From: Defluviitaleaceae bacterium
Lineage (GTDB): Bacteria; Bacillota; Clostridia; Lachnospirales; WRAA01
Direction: 5' to 3'
NCBI GenBank assembly: GCA_009780015.1
Contig: WRAW01000001.1
Location: 78,012 to 119,202, forward strand
Length of the DNA stretch: 41,191 nucleotides
The notes beneath the pieces were generated by a model. That model was not told the origin of the DNA. It did no database searches and was given only the letters and a program-made list of their open reading frames with translations. Positions 16,226 to 24,067 of the stretch are shown one piece after another. Numbering within the stretch: the stretch's first letter is position 1; each line of letters opens with the position of its first letter. Position numbers and translations under genes: made by a program.

Positions 16226-16442
16226 AGAACCTGTATTCAGTACCGCTCAACGCCGCCCAGAAGGTCAGTTTTCCACCACTCGTCTCAGCTCCTCCGCCTA
16301 CGCTGGCGCTTCGGATGCTAAACGTGTGCCACCGGCACACAGCATCCTAGCGTACCGCTACGGGTACGCGTCGTCGTTGCTTCCTAAATTGGCGGAAAAC
16401 CGCCGCTTCTAGTCGACATTTCGGGTACTAAATACAGGTTCT
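16226..16442. mobile_element. Palindromic MITE-like element, copy 1
   Basis: The 217-bp element is bounded by AGAACCTGTATTCAGTACC and GGTACTAAATACAGGTTCT (one mismatch over 19 bp). Inside lie further paired blocks and the core GCGTACCGCTACGGGTACGC. The reverse complement of this element matches the element at 31254-31464 along most of its length, with changes in both arms. It ends 19 bp before the start of the serine hydrolase gene. No transposase is encoded. Confidence 0.75.
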
Positions 16443-16461
16443 AAAAGTTCGAGGGGCGCCT

Positions 16462-17532
16462 ATGAAAAACAAAAAGTTTATGGCGGTGTTGTTCGCTATT
16501 ATTGCAGTTTTAGGATTTGGCCTATTATTCAATCTAAGACCTGAAACTATCCTAAGCCTCTACAACTTCAGAGGCACGGTTCTTATTGAGCAAAACGGGG
16601 AAACTGTACTGCGCGCAGCTCGTGGCATGGCTTGTGATGCGCAAAATATTGAACACACAGTGTACTCATCTTTTCATGTAGCTTCGATTACTAAACAAAT
16701 TACCGGGGCGGCTATATTGCTGCTGGAGCTAGACGGTAAGCTTAATACATCGGATACTCTCGATAATTTTTTTGAGGGACACGAATATTTGAGTGAGGTA
16801 ACAGTAGCACACCTGCTGGCCATGAAAGGAGGTTTTCGCAGTTTTACACAGTGGTTAATGGGTTTACTTGATGATGAAGAGGAATTTGAAAAGATACTCT
16901 CGTTAACATATGCGGATATAGAGGACTTTATTTTTGTTAATTGGCTAGGTGCACCGCAAACTCAGCCAATCTATTGTAATTCGGATTACTGGCTTTTGGG
17001 GCGGATTATTGAGCAGGTGTCCGGTACGACCTATGCCGAATTTGTAACAAGCCGAATATTTGAACCTATTGGCATGGCAAACTCGGGCTTTCATGGAATA
17101 CATACATCAACCGCTCCTCATGGTAACCCCGATATTTACTTTAGAGGTATAAATATGGTGGACGCACACAATTGGCCGCCGTCTATACCTTATTCTACCG
17201 GTGGAATTATTTCTACAATCGATGACCTCAATCTTTGGCTGGACGCTTACTTTGGCGGCAAGCTGTTTCCTGTGTATCTGCTGGACGATATCGTTTTAGC
17301 CGGCAACTACAATTATGGCTGGTCATTTACAAGCGACCCCGTATGGATGCACCCAGGGGAGATGTTTGGTTTTAACACGCATATTTTGTACGACCGTGCT
17401 AGCAGCACACGTATTATAATTTTGTCTAACCAACGCAGAGGTGCGCCTATAGGCATGGTTCGGGCATTATCGTTATTGACTCTCGGCGGATTGTATGGGG
17501 GTCTTCATTGGGCGCCAGGGCTTGGGATGTAG
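16462..17532 (+). CDS. Serine hydrolase of the beta-lactamase / PBP-like (class C fold) family
   Basis: A 356-aa protein with an N-terminal membrane anchor or signal (residues 5-25) and the three active-site elements of the family. These are SITK at 75-78 (nucleophile Ser75 and Lys78), YCN at 171-173, and HPG at 297-299 in place of KTG. Such proteins are usually D-amino acid peptidases, esterases or cell-wall enzymes; true beta-lactamase activity should not be assumed. It is AT-richer than the flanking flagellar and spore genes. GAGGGGCGCCT precedes the ATG, with the palindromic element immediately before that. It stands alone on the plus strand. Confidence 0.88.
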   Translation: MKNKKFMAVLFAIIAVLGFGLLFNLRPETILSLYNFRGTVLIEQNGETVLRAARGMACDAQNIEHTVYSSFHVASITKQITGAAILLLELDGKLNTSDTLDNFFEGHEYLSEVTVAHLLAMKGGFRSFTQWLMGLLDDEEEFEKILSLTYADIEDFIFVNWLGAPQTQPIYCNSDYWLLGRIIEQVSGTTYAEFVTSRIFEPIGMANSGFHGIHTSTAPHGNPDIYFRGINMVDAHNWPPSIPYSTGGIISTIDDLNLWLDAYFGGKLFPVYLLDDIVLAGNYNYGWSFTSDPVWMHPGEMFGFNTHILYDRASSTRIIILSNQRRGAPIGMVRALSLLTLGGLYGGLHWAPGLGM

Positions 17533-17583
17533 AGATGTGCTGCATTATTTATATAGACGTTCTTTTATTTTGATGAAGATAGA

Positions 17584-17616
17584 GGATTCGCCCATGACGG
17601 TAAGTACGAATCCTTT
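17584..17616 (+). terminator. Possible terminator after the serine hydrolase gene
   Basis: GGATTCG pairs with CGAATCC around a 16-nt loop and is followed by TTT. The stem is short, so this is weak. The remaining bases between 17533 and 17694 hold nothing else I recognise. Confidence 0.35.
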
Positions 17617-17694
17617 ACATCCGCCTATGTGCTTGACGAATTGGCACACGCACCAGCAGGATAGGCTTGCCGGCACAATATAACAGTACAAAAT

Positions 17695-17737
17695 AAAAAA
17701 TGCCGATCCGCTTGGAAACGGGCCGGCAGCATTTTTT
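17695..17737. terminator. Terminator after sigE, readable on both strands
   Basis: AAAAAATGCCG and CGGCAGCATTTTTT pair with a small bulge around a GC-rich loop. On the minus strand a T-run follows, 39 bp beyond the sigE stop. Confidence 0.75.
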
Positions 17738-17775
17738 AATATTTGCAATATACAACATACAATAAGCTGTACCTA

Positions 17776-18513
17776 TCACAGCATCTTCGAGATATCCTTC
17801 TTGAGCCTTGATATAATTTTCTTTTCCAAGCGCGAGATATAGGACTGGCTTATTCCCATCGTATCCGCGACTTCTTTTTGTGTCATTTGCACGTCGCTGC
17901 TTCCGATCCCGAAGCGCATTTCGACGATTTGGCGCTCACGTTCCGACAGGCGCGATATTGCGTCGGTCAGGAGGGTTTTGTCGACCTCATCCTCCAGGTC
18001 TTTGTAGATCACATCGACATCTGTTCCTAATATGTCGGAAAGTAGCAGCTCGTTGCCCTCCCAGTCGACATTCAGGGGTTCGTCGATGGATACCTCTCCC
18101 TTTGTTCGCGTGTTGCGGCGCAGGTACATCAGTATTTCGTTCTCGATGCAGCGTGACGCGTACGTGGCCAGCTTTATCTTCTTGTCCGGCTTGAATGTGT
18201 TGATAGCCTTGATTAGACCGATAGTCCCTATCGAGATTAGGTCTTCGACGTTTACGCCGGTATTCTCGAACTTGCGGGCAATATACACCACCAGCCGGAG
18301 ATTGCGCTCGATAAGCACGGACTTGACGTGCAGATCGTCGGCCGTTCCGAGCCGCTCCAGCAGGACGGCCTCTTCTTCGGAACCGAGCGGCGTGGGCAGC
18401 ACTTCGCTGCCGCCTATGTAATATATCGTATCTTCCTGACCGCCCTTAATCCTTATCAGCAAGCCAATCAGCTTCTTCTGTATAGTTACGCAGGCTAATT
18501 TTAACGCGTACAA
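17776..18513 (-). CDS. sigE: Sporulation sigma factor SigE (pro-sigma-E)
   Basis: The 245-aa protein matches the mother-cell sigma factor along its whole length. It has an N-terminal hydrophobic pro-sequence ending near YYIGGSE and region 2 with [20 protein letters not shown] and [38 protein letters not shown] follows, and region 4 has the helix-turn-helix [18 protein letters not shown]. The pro-sequence is removed after septation by SpoIIGA, encoded 19 bp upstream in the same operon. In Bacillus sigG follows; here a terminator follows instead. Confidence 0.96.
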   Translation of the reverse strand: MYALKLACVTIQKKLIGLLIRIKGGQEDTIYYIGGSEVLPTPLGSEEEAVLLERLGTADDLHVKSVLIERNLRLVVYIARKFENTGVNVEDLISIGTIGLIKAINTFKPDKKIKLATYASRCIENEILMYLRRNTRTKGEVSIDEPLNVDWEGNELLLSDILGTDVDVIYKDLEDEVDKTLLTDAISRLSERERQIVEMRFGIGSSDVQMTQKEVADTMGISQSYISRLEKKIISRLKKDISKML

Positions 18514-18532
18514 TGCTGACCCTCCTTACAGG

Positions 18533-19435
18533 TTAAATATTCAAAATCTCAGGGTTAAGCAACCCTTGGTAGACTCCCTTACCCGACAGCTTGCTGTTGT
18601 AGATTCCAACAATTATTTCGCGCAGGCTGGCCTGCTCGTCGTCGCCGCGCCGGATTTCTACGCGGTCGCTGCGAAACCCGATCAACATTCCATTGCGCTT
18701 GCCAAGCGCCGAAAACGGTATCATTCGTATTCGCCCGACGAAGCCGCTGTCCAGGCTGCCGTCGGTGACGGCGTTCAGGTCGTCTTCGCGGTTCTCGTAG
18801 AAGATGAGCTTTATCGGATCGGGCAGAAACGGCTTAACCACGGCAAACTCGGCAATTATCACCGGCGTGTTGCTTATCGGATCAAGCAGGCTGTGCCCGG
18901 TGTCCAGCAGCGCCTTGAAGCACTGGCGTTCACCTCCGACAAAGACTTCGACGTCGTACAGGACTTGCCTTCGCACCACGCGCCTAGAGTACCAGCCTCC
19001 AAGCAGCTTGACGGCGATGTAGAACACAGCGGTCGAGGCAAGCAGCATGTTTAGTGAGAAGCTTTGCGGAACCTGGCCGGCGGCAATCAGCAGCGTATCA
19101 AAGTTTGTGAAGCTGAACAGCGCCAATACCATCCCGCCCAGCGCGAAAGCAAATATGTATGAGAAACCCACCAACTGCGCAAGCTCACGCGCGCGCTTAG
19201 GCCGAAACGCGATGTACGCGCCCAAGCTTATAATAAGCACAGAAGCAAGCACTCCCGTCAATGTGGTGTGCGGAACGAACACTATAAACAGTACGTACAG
19301 TAGCGCCATCACAAACGCTCCGGCTCCAAGCCTGAGCCACCGCAGCTTCCTGCCGGCGAACTGCCCGGCGCCCCACAGGATGAATAAATCCATGAAGAAG
19401 TTGACCGCAAACACAACGTCGGCATATATTTCCAA
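18533..19435 (-). CDS. spoIIGA: Pro-sigma-E processing protease SpoIIGA
   Basis: The 300-aa protein begins MEIYADVVFAVNFFMDL, typical of SpoIIGA, and has five hydrophobic segments in its first 150 residues. The C-terminal aspartic-protease-like domain carries LLDTGHSLLDP with the catalytic Asp at 178. It sits in the sporulation septum and, after a signal from the forespore protein SpoIIR, cuts pro-SigE. The start codon is TTG, preceded by GGAGGTG at 5 nt, so no ATG is available at this N-terminus. Confidence 0.95.
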   Translation of the reverse strand: MEIYADVVFAVNFFMDLFILWGAGQFAGRKLRWLRLGAGAFVMALLYVLFIVFVPHTTLTGVLASVLIISLGAYIAFRPKRARELAQLVGFSYIFAFALGGMVLALFSFTNFDTLLIAAGQVPQSFSLNMLLASTAVFYIAVKLLGGWYSRRVVRRQVLYDVEVFVGGERQCFKALLDTGHSLLDPISNTPVIIAEFAVVKPFLPDPIKLIFYENREDDLNAVTDGSLDSGFVGRIRMIPFSALGKRNGMLIGFRSDRVEIRRGDDEQASLREIIVGIYNSKLSGKGVYQGLLNPEILNI

Positions 19436-19455
19436 GGGAGCACCTCCTACACATT

Positions 19456-19488
19456 ATTATACATAACGTTATTGTACAATTATGTCAA
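19456..19488 (-). promoter_or_regulatory. Candidate spoIIG promoter with a 21-bp spacer
   Basis: On the minus strand TTGACA (19483-19488) and TATAAT (19456-19461) are both perfect, but they are 21 bp apart in place of 17. The Bacillus subtilis spoIIG promoter has consensus-like hexamers at 22-bp spacing and needs Spo0A to work. TATCGAA at 19514-19520, one mismatch from the Spo0A box TGTCGAA, lies upstream. Confidence 0.65.
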
Positions 19489-19514
19489 TTTGTAGGATGA
19501 GTGTAACAAAAAAT

Positions 19515-19692
19515 TCGATAAAATTCGCGCTTTCAAGTCGTTTAAAACTTTCACGATTTAAAAGTTTGTACAGTCTAAGTAGTTTTAGACAACGAAACGC
19601 GAACAAATTCGTGTTTTCAAGTTGTCTAAAACTTTGCGAATGTAAAAGTTGGTACAATACTAAGTAGTTTTAGACAACGAAACGCGAACAAA
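19515..19692. repeat. 84-bp palindromic tandem repeat array, locus 1
   Basis: Roughly two units repeat with a period of 84-85 bp. Each unit contains AGTTTTAGACAAC (19581-19593) and its complement GTTGTCTAAAACT (19621-19633), with a further imperfect pairing of GAAACGCGAA and TTCGTGTTTTC between. A linker containing GGTACAATACTAAGTAG joins the units. The first unit is degenerate. The same repeat occurs at 41064-41191 in the same orientation. It fills the gap between the DUF1540 gene and the spoIIG promoter. Confidence 0.8.
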
Positions 19693-19722
19693 GACGCCAA
19701 TGCAGCATCGCATGGCGTCTTT
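19690..19722 (-). terminator. Terminator after the DUF1540 gene
   Basis: AAAGACGCC pairs with GGCGTCTTT, extended by ATGC/GCAT-type pairing. It lies 10 bp beyond the stop of the small minus-strand gene and ends in an imperfect T-run. Confidence 0.65.
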
Positions 19723-19732
19723 CCGGCAAGGA

Positions 19733-19885
19733 CTATTCGCTCTTAAAGCTTGCGCACTCCGTCTGATGCATATTCTGCGCATTAGGTATGGTGTTTCCGA
19801 CTTCGATGCTTGAAAGTGAGCACATCCTAGAATCGGAGTTGTACTTGCAGGAGCTAACATTACACATGATCTGCTGGGAAGCCAT
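19733..19885 (-). CDS. DUF1540 small Cys-containing protein
   Basis: A 50-aa ORF too short for the ORF track. It begins MASQQIMCNVSSCKYN, then MCSLSSIEVG, and ends TECASFKSE. The spacing C-x4-C-x8-C plus a late C followed by SF is the DUF1540 pattern found in many spore formers, usually as one or two copies per protein; one copy is present here. A perfect AAAGGAGGTG stands 5 nt before the ATG. The 77-aa ORF listed at 19660-19893 is a shadow in another frame. Function is unknown; a metal-binding role is suggested by the cysteines. Confidence 0.85.
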   Translation of the reverse strand: MASQQIMCNVSSCKYNSDSRMCSLSSIEVGNTIPNAQNMHQTECASFKSE

Positions 19886-20035
19886 GTTGACACCTCCTTT
19901 CGGGAGTTTTCAACATAGTTTACTCATATGCCCGGCAATTATGCAGAAGCAGGACGTCGTTCTAATTTGCATACGTATATCTCAGGCTGGAAATACTGAA
20001 TCGAAAAATTAACGACGCAAGATCTAAGAGGTGAC

Positions 20036-20752
20036 ATGATGTTGGACAAGGCGTTTCAAACCGCAACAGCTTCGGTAATATCTATAATAACGCTGTTTAT
20101 ACTTACCCGCGTAATGGGTAAGAAACAGATGGCGCAGCTCAATTTCTTCGACTATGTGATAGGAATTTCAATCGGCTCAATAGCGGCTGAATATGCCATT
20201 GTCAGAGCGGTTCATCTGGTGGAGGGGCTTACCGCGTTGACGGTATTCACTTTGTTTTCTCTCGTAATTTCGCATATAACCGTGAAAAGCTACAAGGGCA
20301 GAAAAATACTGGACGGCACCCCTGTCATACTAATTGAGAACGGAAAAATTATCGAGGGGAATCTGCAAAAAACAAAGCTTAATATCAATGATCTTTTGGA
20401 GGAATGTAGACAGAAGAATATTTTCGATATAGCCGAAATTGAGTTTGCAATACTGGAAACCAGCGGCAGACTAAGTGTTCAGCCTACGTCGCAAAATCGT
20501 CCGCTGACGCCGAAGGACATGAAAATACATACCACGTATGAAGGATTATGCGCAAATGTGGTGATTGACGGAAAGATTATAGATGAACATCTGACGGCCA
20601 TACACTTGGATACCGATTGGCTGCATGTAGAGTTGTCAAAGCAAGGCGTAACGGACTGTAACGCCGTGCTGCTGGCCTATGTCGACACTTCAGGAGCTCT
20701 GCACATTCACACGAAGAATAACGATGCGCCAAGCAGCAACTTTTTATTGTAG
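20036..20752 (+). CDS. DUF421 / YetF-type membrane protein
   Basis: The 238-aa protein has three N-terminal membrane segments (residues 8-26, 38-55, 62-80), with the family signature TRVMGKKQMAQLNFFDYVIGISIGSIAAE between the first and second. A cytoplasmic YetF-like domain follows (GTPVILIENGKIIEGNLQKT and INDLLEECRQKNIFDIAEIE), then an extra C-terminal domain of about 60 residues. Members occur widely in spore-forming Bacillota, often in several copies, some under forespore control. AGAGGTGA lies before two adjacent ATG codons, and either could be used. Confidence 0.85.
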   Translation: MMLDKAFQTATASVISIITLFILTRVMGKKQMAQLNFFDYVIGISIGSIAAEYAIVRAVHLVEGLTALTVFTLFSLVISHITVKSYKGRKILDGTPVILIENGKIIEGNLQKTKLNINDLLEECRQKNIFDIAEIEFAILETSGRLSVQPTSQNRPLTPKDMKIHTTYEGLCANVVIDGKIIDEHLTAIHLDTDWLHVELSKQGVTDCNAVLLAYVDTSGALHIHTKNNDAPSSNFLL

Positions 20753-20788
20753 CCGGGTAAGCGCCAAACATTTGACGTTTACCCGGCT
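20751..20788 (+). terminator. Hairpin at the end of the DUF421 gene
   Basis: AGCCGGGT pairs with ACCCGGCT and an inner AAAC pairs with GTTT. The left arm includes the last base of the stop codon. There is no T-run, so termination may be partial. Confidence 0.5.
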
Positions 20789-20829
20789 CCGATGTCGTAC
20801 ATATTTAAGTTAAGCGTATAAAATTGCTC

Positions 20830-20858
20830 TTGACATACATTCTCAAAAGGTATAAAAT
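20830..20858 (+). promoter_or_regulatory. SigA-type promoter of rny
   Basis: TTGACA, 17 bp, TAAAAT. It lies about 105 bp before the rny start, leaving a leader of around 100 nt. Confidence 0.7.
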
Positions 20859-20964
20859 CAAAAAGGGGGCATTTATACAAAAATGCACACGCTCAACACC
20901 ATGTCACTAAAATTTGCACAGAATTTCTGAACATTGAAAACTAAATACCCAGGAGGTGTTTTCT

Positions 20965-22515
20965 ATCACTCCCATTGAAATTGGCGCGGCTGTTGCTGTA
21001 TGTGTCTTTCTCGCCGTTATATTCTTCTTTGTCGGCGTTTTATATAGAAAGAGGTTTGCGGAGACGGCAATAGGTTCGGCTGAAATAGAGGCTGAAAATA
21101 TTATCTCTGAAGCAAAGCGCAGCGCGGAAGCCGCAAAGAAGGAAATATTGCTTGAAGCAAAGGAAGAAAGCATCAAGACCAAGAACGAAGCCGAAAAGGA
21201 AGTAAAGGAACGGCGCGGCGAAGTAGGCCGCGTGGAGCGGCGTCTTGCCCAGAAGGAGGAAGCTCTCGACAAGAAGAGCGAATCCTACGAGAAAAAGGAA
21301 GAGCAGCTTGCAAAGAAGATCGAAGCGGCTGAAAAGAGAAAGTCCGAAGTCGATCAGGTACTGGAAAAACAAATGCTCGAACTCGAGCGCATATCGTCGC
21401 TTACGCACGAACAGGCAAAGGCTTACATGCTGTCCATGATAGAAGATGAGGTCAAGGTGGAGGCTTCGTTAATGATTAAGGACATCGAGCAAAAGGCCAA
21501 GACCGAAGGCGAAAAACGCGCCAAGGATATTTTGGCCAGCGCTATCCAGCGTTGTGCTGTCGACCACGTGACGGAGACCACCGTTTCGGTTGTATCCCTT
21601 CCCAACGATGAAATGAAGGGGCGCATCATTGGGCGCGAGGGGCGCAACATACGCGCGCTGGAATCGCTTACGGGCATCGACCTGATTATCGACGATACCC
21701 CAGAGGCCGTTATACTTTCGGGATTTGATCCGATGCGGCGCGAAGTGGCCAGAATTGCCCTTGAAAAACTAATTATCGACGGTCGTGTACATCCCGCGAG
21801 AATCGAAGAAATGGTTGAAAAGGCGCGGAAGGAAGTCGAAGTCCAGATCCGCGAAGAAGGAGAGGCCGCCACCTTTGAGGTCGGCGTGCATGGCATTCAT
21901 CCCGAACTTGTCCGTCTTCTTGGCAAAATGAAATTCAGAACCAGTTATGGGCAAAATGTTTTGAAACACTCGATAGAAGTTTCCAGGCTTTGCGGCCTTA
22001 TGGCCGGCGAACTTGGCGTCGATGTCGCTCTTGCGAAGCGGGCCGGGTTGCTTCATGACATTGGAAAATCGGTGGATCATGATATGGAAGGGTCGCATGT
22101 TTCCATAGGCGCTTCCATCTGCAAGAAATATCGTGAGTCTGATATAATCATAAATGCCGTAGAGTCCCATCACGGCGACGTAGAGCCCACCAATATAATC
22201 TCGATCATCACCGCCGCGGCCGACGCCATTTCGGCGGCGCGTCCGGGGGCAAGGCGCGAGACGCTTGAGTCATATATCAAGCGCTTGCAGAAACTCGAGA
22301 GCATTGCCGATACATTTAACGGTGTGGAAAAATCATTCGCGATACAGGCAGGACGTGAGCTGCGTATCATCATCGTACCGGAAGACGTCGAAGACAAGGC
22401 GCTTCCGATGCTGGCACGCGAGATCGCTAAGAAAATCGAGGAAGAAATCGAGTATCCCGGACAGATAAAGGTTAACCTAATTAGGGAAACTCGGGCGATA
22501 GAATATGCGAAATAG
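20965..22515 (+). CDS. rny: Ribonuclease Y
   Basis: Membrane-anchored endoribonuclease that initiates mRNA turnover in Gram-positives. Order of parts: one N-terminal membrane helix, a long charged coiled coil (to about residue 200), a KH domain with [16 protein letters not shown], and an HD domain with [18 protein letters not shown]. The ORF track begins at a GTG (20956), but that codon lies inside the AGGAGGTG ribosome binding site. The codon at proper distance (6 nt) is ATC at 20965, giving (M)[11 protein letters not shown], which lines up with the Bacillus start MTPIMMVL. No ATG, GTG or TTG is available in frame nearby, so a non-canonical AUC start is the best reading. The product would be 516 aa. 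Confidence 0.93.
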   Translation: MTPIEIGAAVAVCVFLAVIFFFVGVLYRKRFAETAIGSAEIEAENIISEAKRSAEAAKKEILLEAKEESIKTKNEAEKEVKERRGEVGRVERRLAQKEEALDKKSESYEKKEEQLAKKIEAAEKRKSEVDQVLEKQMLELERISSLTHEQAKAYMLSMIEDEVKVEASLMIKDIEQKAKTEGEKRAKDILASAIQRCAVDHVTETTVSVVSLPNDEMKGRIIGREGRNIRALESLTGIDLIIDDTPEAVILSGFDPMRREVARIALEKLIIDGRVHPARIEEMVEKARKEVEVQIREEGEAATFEVGVHGIHPELVRLLGKMKFRTSYGQNVLKHSIEVSRLCGLMAGELGVDVALAKRAGLLHDIGKSVDHDMEGSHVSIGASICKKYRESDIIINAVESHHGDVEPTNIISIITAAADAISAARPGARRETLESYIKRLQKLESIADTFNGVEKSFAIQAGRELRIIIVPEDVEDKALPMLAREIAKKIEEEIEYPGQIKVNLIRETRAIEYAK

Positions 22516-22591
22516 TAATGGTTAGGAATTAGTAAACCAAATTGTTCGGACAATAGAAAAACCTCTCCGGCAGGGGAAGAGATTAAGCAGG

Positions 22592-22628
22592 CTGGCGACG
22601 CAACTCAAGCGGCGCCAGTTTTGTTTTT
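22592..22628 (+). terminator. First terminator after rny
   Basis: CTGGCG pairs with CGCCAG and is followed by TTTTGTTTTT. It lies about 80 bp after the rny stop. Confidence 0.65.
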
Positions 22629-22633
22629 CATAC

Positions 22634-22661
22634 AAAAAGCCCGCAGGCACGCGGGCTTTTT
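22634..22661. terminator. Second, bidirectional terminator between rny and the FliD-like gene
   Basis: AAAAAGCCCGC pairs perfectly with GCGGGCTTTTT around a 6-nt loop. It separates two convergent genes. Confidence 0.9.
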
Positions 22662-22705
22662 GTTACTGTTTCGAGGTCATGTTACTATACTGATCGACGT
22701 TAAGT

Positions 22706-23992
22706 TTAGAACCACGAGTTGAATAACATTCCTGTATTCATTAGCTGATTCATTTGGCGCATGTGGCGGTTGTTAAATTGATTGTTGTTCTGGGGGTTGT
22801 TTATCTGGCCGGCCGGATTTCTTATAGCGTTGTCGACCGTGCGCGCGAGGCGGTTAACGAAGCCGAAGTTGCCGCCTCTGCCGCCGTCTGCAACGAAACG
22901 CTCAAGCGCCCCGCTTTCGGCGGCCGATCTCATTCTGTCCTGGTCGATCTGCATAAAGCCGTCTCTGTTCATCGAGATGCCGATTCTGGAGAGCGACGCC
23001 GAATTGGCTGTTACCAGTCCGGTTAGCTGCTGTTCCAGACGGCTCATACCGCGGCCTGTCGAACTGTCCTGAGCCGATTGCATCAAGGCGTTAAAGTTGT
23101 TTACCATGTCGCGCATACTGTTGATCTGGGCCGTTTCGTCCCTCGTCATGTTCACCGCCACGGTTCCGGTCTCACGCAACTGCGCGTTTATGCCGAAACC
23201 CAGGCTGACATCATTAGACCTGGACGTTTGCAGAGCTCCGGTGAATCCGCGGTTAACGCGGAAAGCGGCGTTTTGAGCTTCCTGGGTTATGCCGCCCACC
23301 CCTGTCATGGCCAAGGCGTTGCCCCCGCTTACCGTGAAGTTAGGCTGTCCGGCTCTGTCCACACCGGTTTCCGAAGACTGCAGCACGAGGGCGCTTGTCC
23401 CCGCGGCCGAGTCCAAGGAAACGCTGGCGGTAACGCCTGCGTTTCGGCTGTTTATCGCGCTGGCGATCCTTTGCTGAACATCCCTGTTTGTATCGGTAGC
23501 TGAAACATTGAAGTTAATGTCAAAGTTTCGCCCACCGACATTCAGGGTCATCTGATGGCTGCCTACGGTGAAACCCGTATCCGACGCCAGAGCGGCGGCG
23601 TTCAGGTTGGCGCCCTCATTCCTTTGCGCCTGGGCCACTTGAACAACTTCCACGCTAAAATTGGAGACATTCGCATTTCTCAGCCTGTTCGCGTCGAATC
23701 CGGTTATTTCCATCCGGTCGTTATTGGCGGAAACCGGCCTGCTGTTAACAAAGGGAGACGTTGTGTTCCTGCCCGTCCCAAGTATGTTGTTCAGAGATGT
23801 TCTTAGATTTTCGGCGTTGTTTCTGACATTCAAGATGGACGCCTGAAAATTTGAAGACGTGTTAGCCATATTTGTACCGCGCGGCGGCATCATAAGCCCG
23901 CCAAGCATCGTATTGGAGTTGTTGGCAAAGCCTGAATTCATGCTCCACCAGTTGTTGCCGCCGATTGGATTAAAATTCATGCCGGAAATCAT
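22706..23992 (-). CDS. FliD-like flagellar hook-associated / capping protein
   Basis: The 428-aa protein is rich in Asn, Ser and Ala with no signal peptide, like other flagellar export substrates. Its middle resembles FliD: FSVEVVQVAQAQRNE, then a Gly/Asn-rich flagellin-IN-like repeat (TLNVGGRNFDINFNVSATDT, RIASAINSRNAGVTASVSLD). A C-terminal half follows with LGFGINAQLRETG, MVNNFNALM and LSRIGISMNRDGFMQIDQDRM, as in FliD_C. The N-terminus is unusual (PIGGNNWWSMNSGF) and the C-terminal helix is short. FliD caps the growing filament and folds flagellin outside the cell. It is a single gene with its own sigma-28 type promoter, far from the main flagellar block. It could be a divergent filament or adhesion protein. 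Confidence 0.7.
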   Translation of the reverse strand: MISGMNFNPIGGNNWWSMNSGFANNSNTMLGGLMMPPRGTNMANTSSNFQASILNVRNNAENLRTSLNNILGTGRNTTSPFVNSRPVSANNDRMEITGFDANRLRNANVSNFSVEVVQVAQAQRNEGANLNAAALASDTGFTVGSHQMTLNVGGRNFDINFNVSATDTNRDVQQRIASAINSRNAGVTASVSLDSAAGTSALVLQSSETGVDRAGQPNFTVSGGNALAMTGVGGITQEAQNAAFRVNRGFTGALQTSRSNDVSLGFGINAQLRETGTVAVNMTRDETAQINSMRDMVNNFNALMQSAQDSSTGRGMSRLEQQLTGLVTANSASLSRIGISMNRDGFMQIDQDRMRSAAESGALERFVADGGRGGNFGFVNRLARTVDNAIRNPAGQINNPQNNNQFNNRHMRQMNQLMNTGMLFNSWF

Positions 23993-24030
23993 ATCTATCC
24001 CTCCCCTGCATTAATGTCCTTATTATGTTT

Positions 24031-24058
24031 ATCGGCAAGATCGATCCAAGAATTCAGC
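24031..24058 (-). promoter_or_regulatory. Sigma-28 (SigD) promoter of the FliD-like gene
   Basis: On the minus strand TGAA, 16 bp, then a perfect GCCGATAA (24031-24038), 39 bp before the start codon. This matches TAAA-N15-GCCGATAA with one mismatch in the -35 element and one extra spacer base. Confidence 0.75.
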
Positions 24059-24067
24059 CCTTTTTTA

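Noticed and set aside
16462-17532. Beta-lactamase resistance gene
   Set aside because: The SxxK, YxN and HxG motifs fit the broad serine hydrolase/PBP-like family, and the HPG in place of KTG makes a true antibiotic-degrading role unlikely.
19482-19667. 61-aa plus-strand ORF and 62-aa minus-strand ORF over the repeat array
   Set aside because: Both are open only because the palindromic repeat lacks stops in those frames; the translations simply mirror the repeat.
19515-19692. Possible CRISPR array
   Set aside because: Repeats of a palindromic sequence at constant spacing look CRISPR-like, but the segments between the palindromes are themselves conserved between units and between the two loci, the period is 84 bp, and no cas genes are present.
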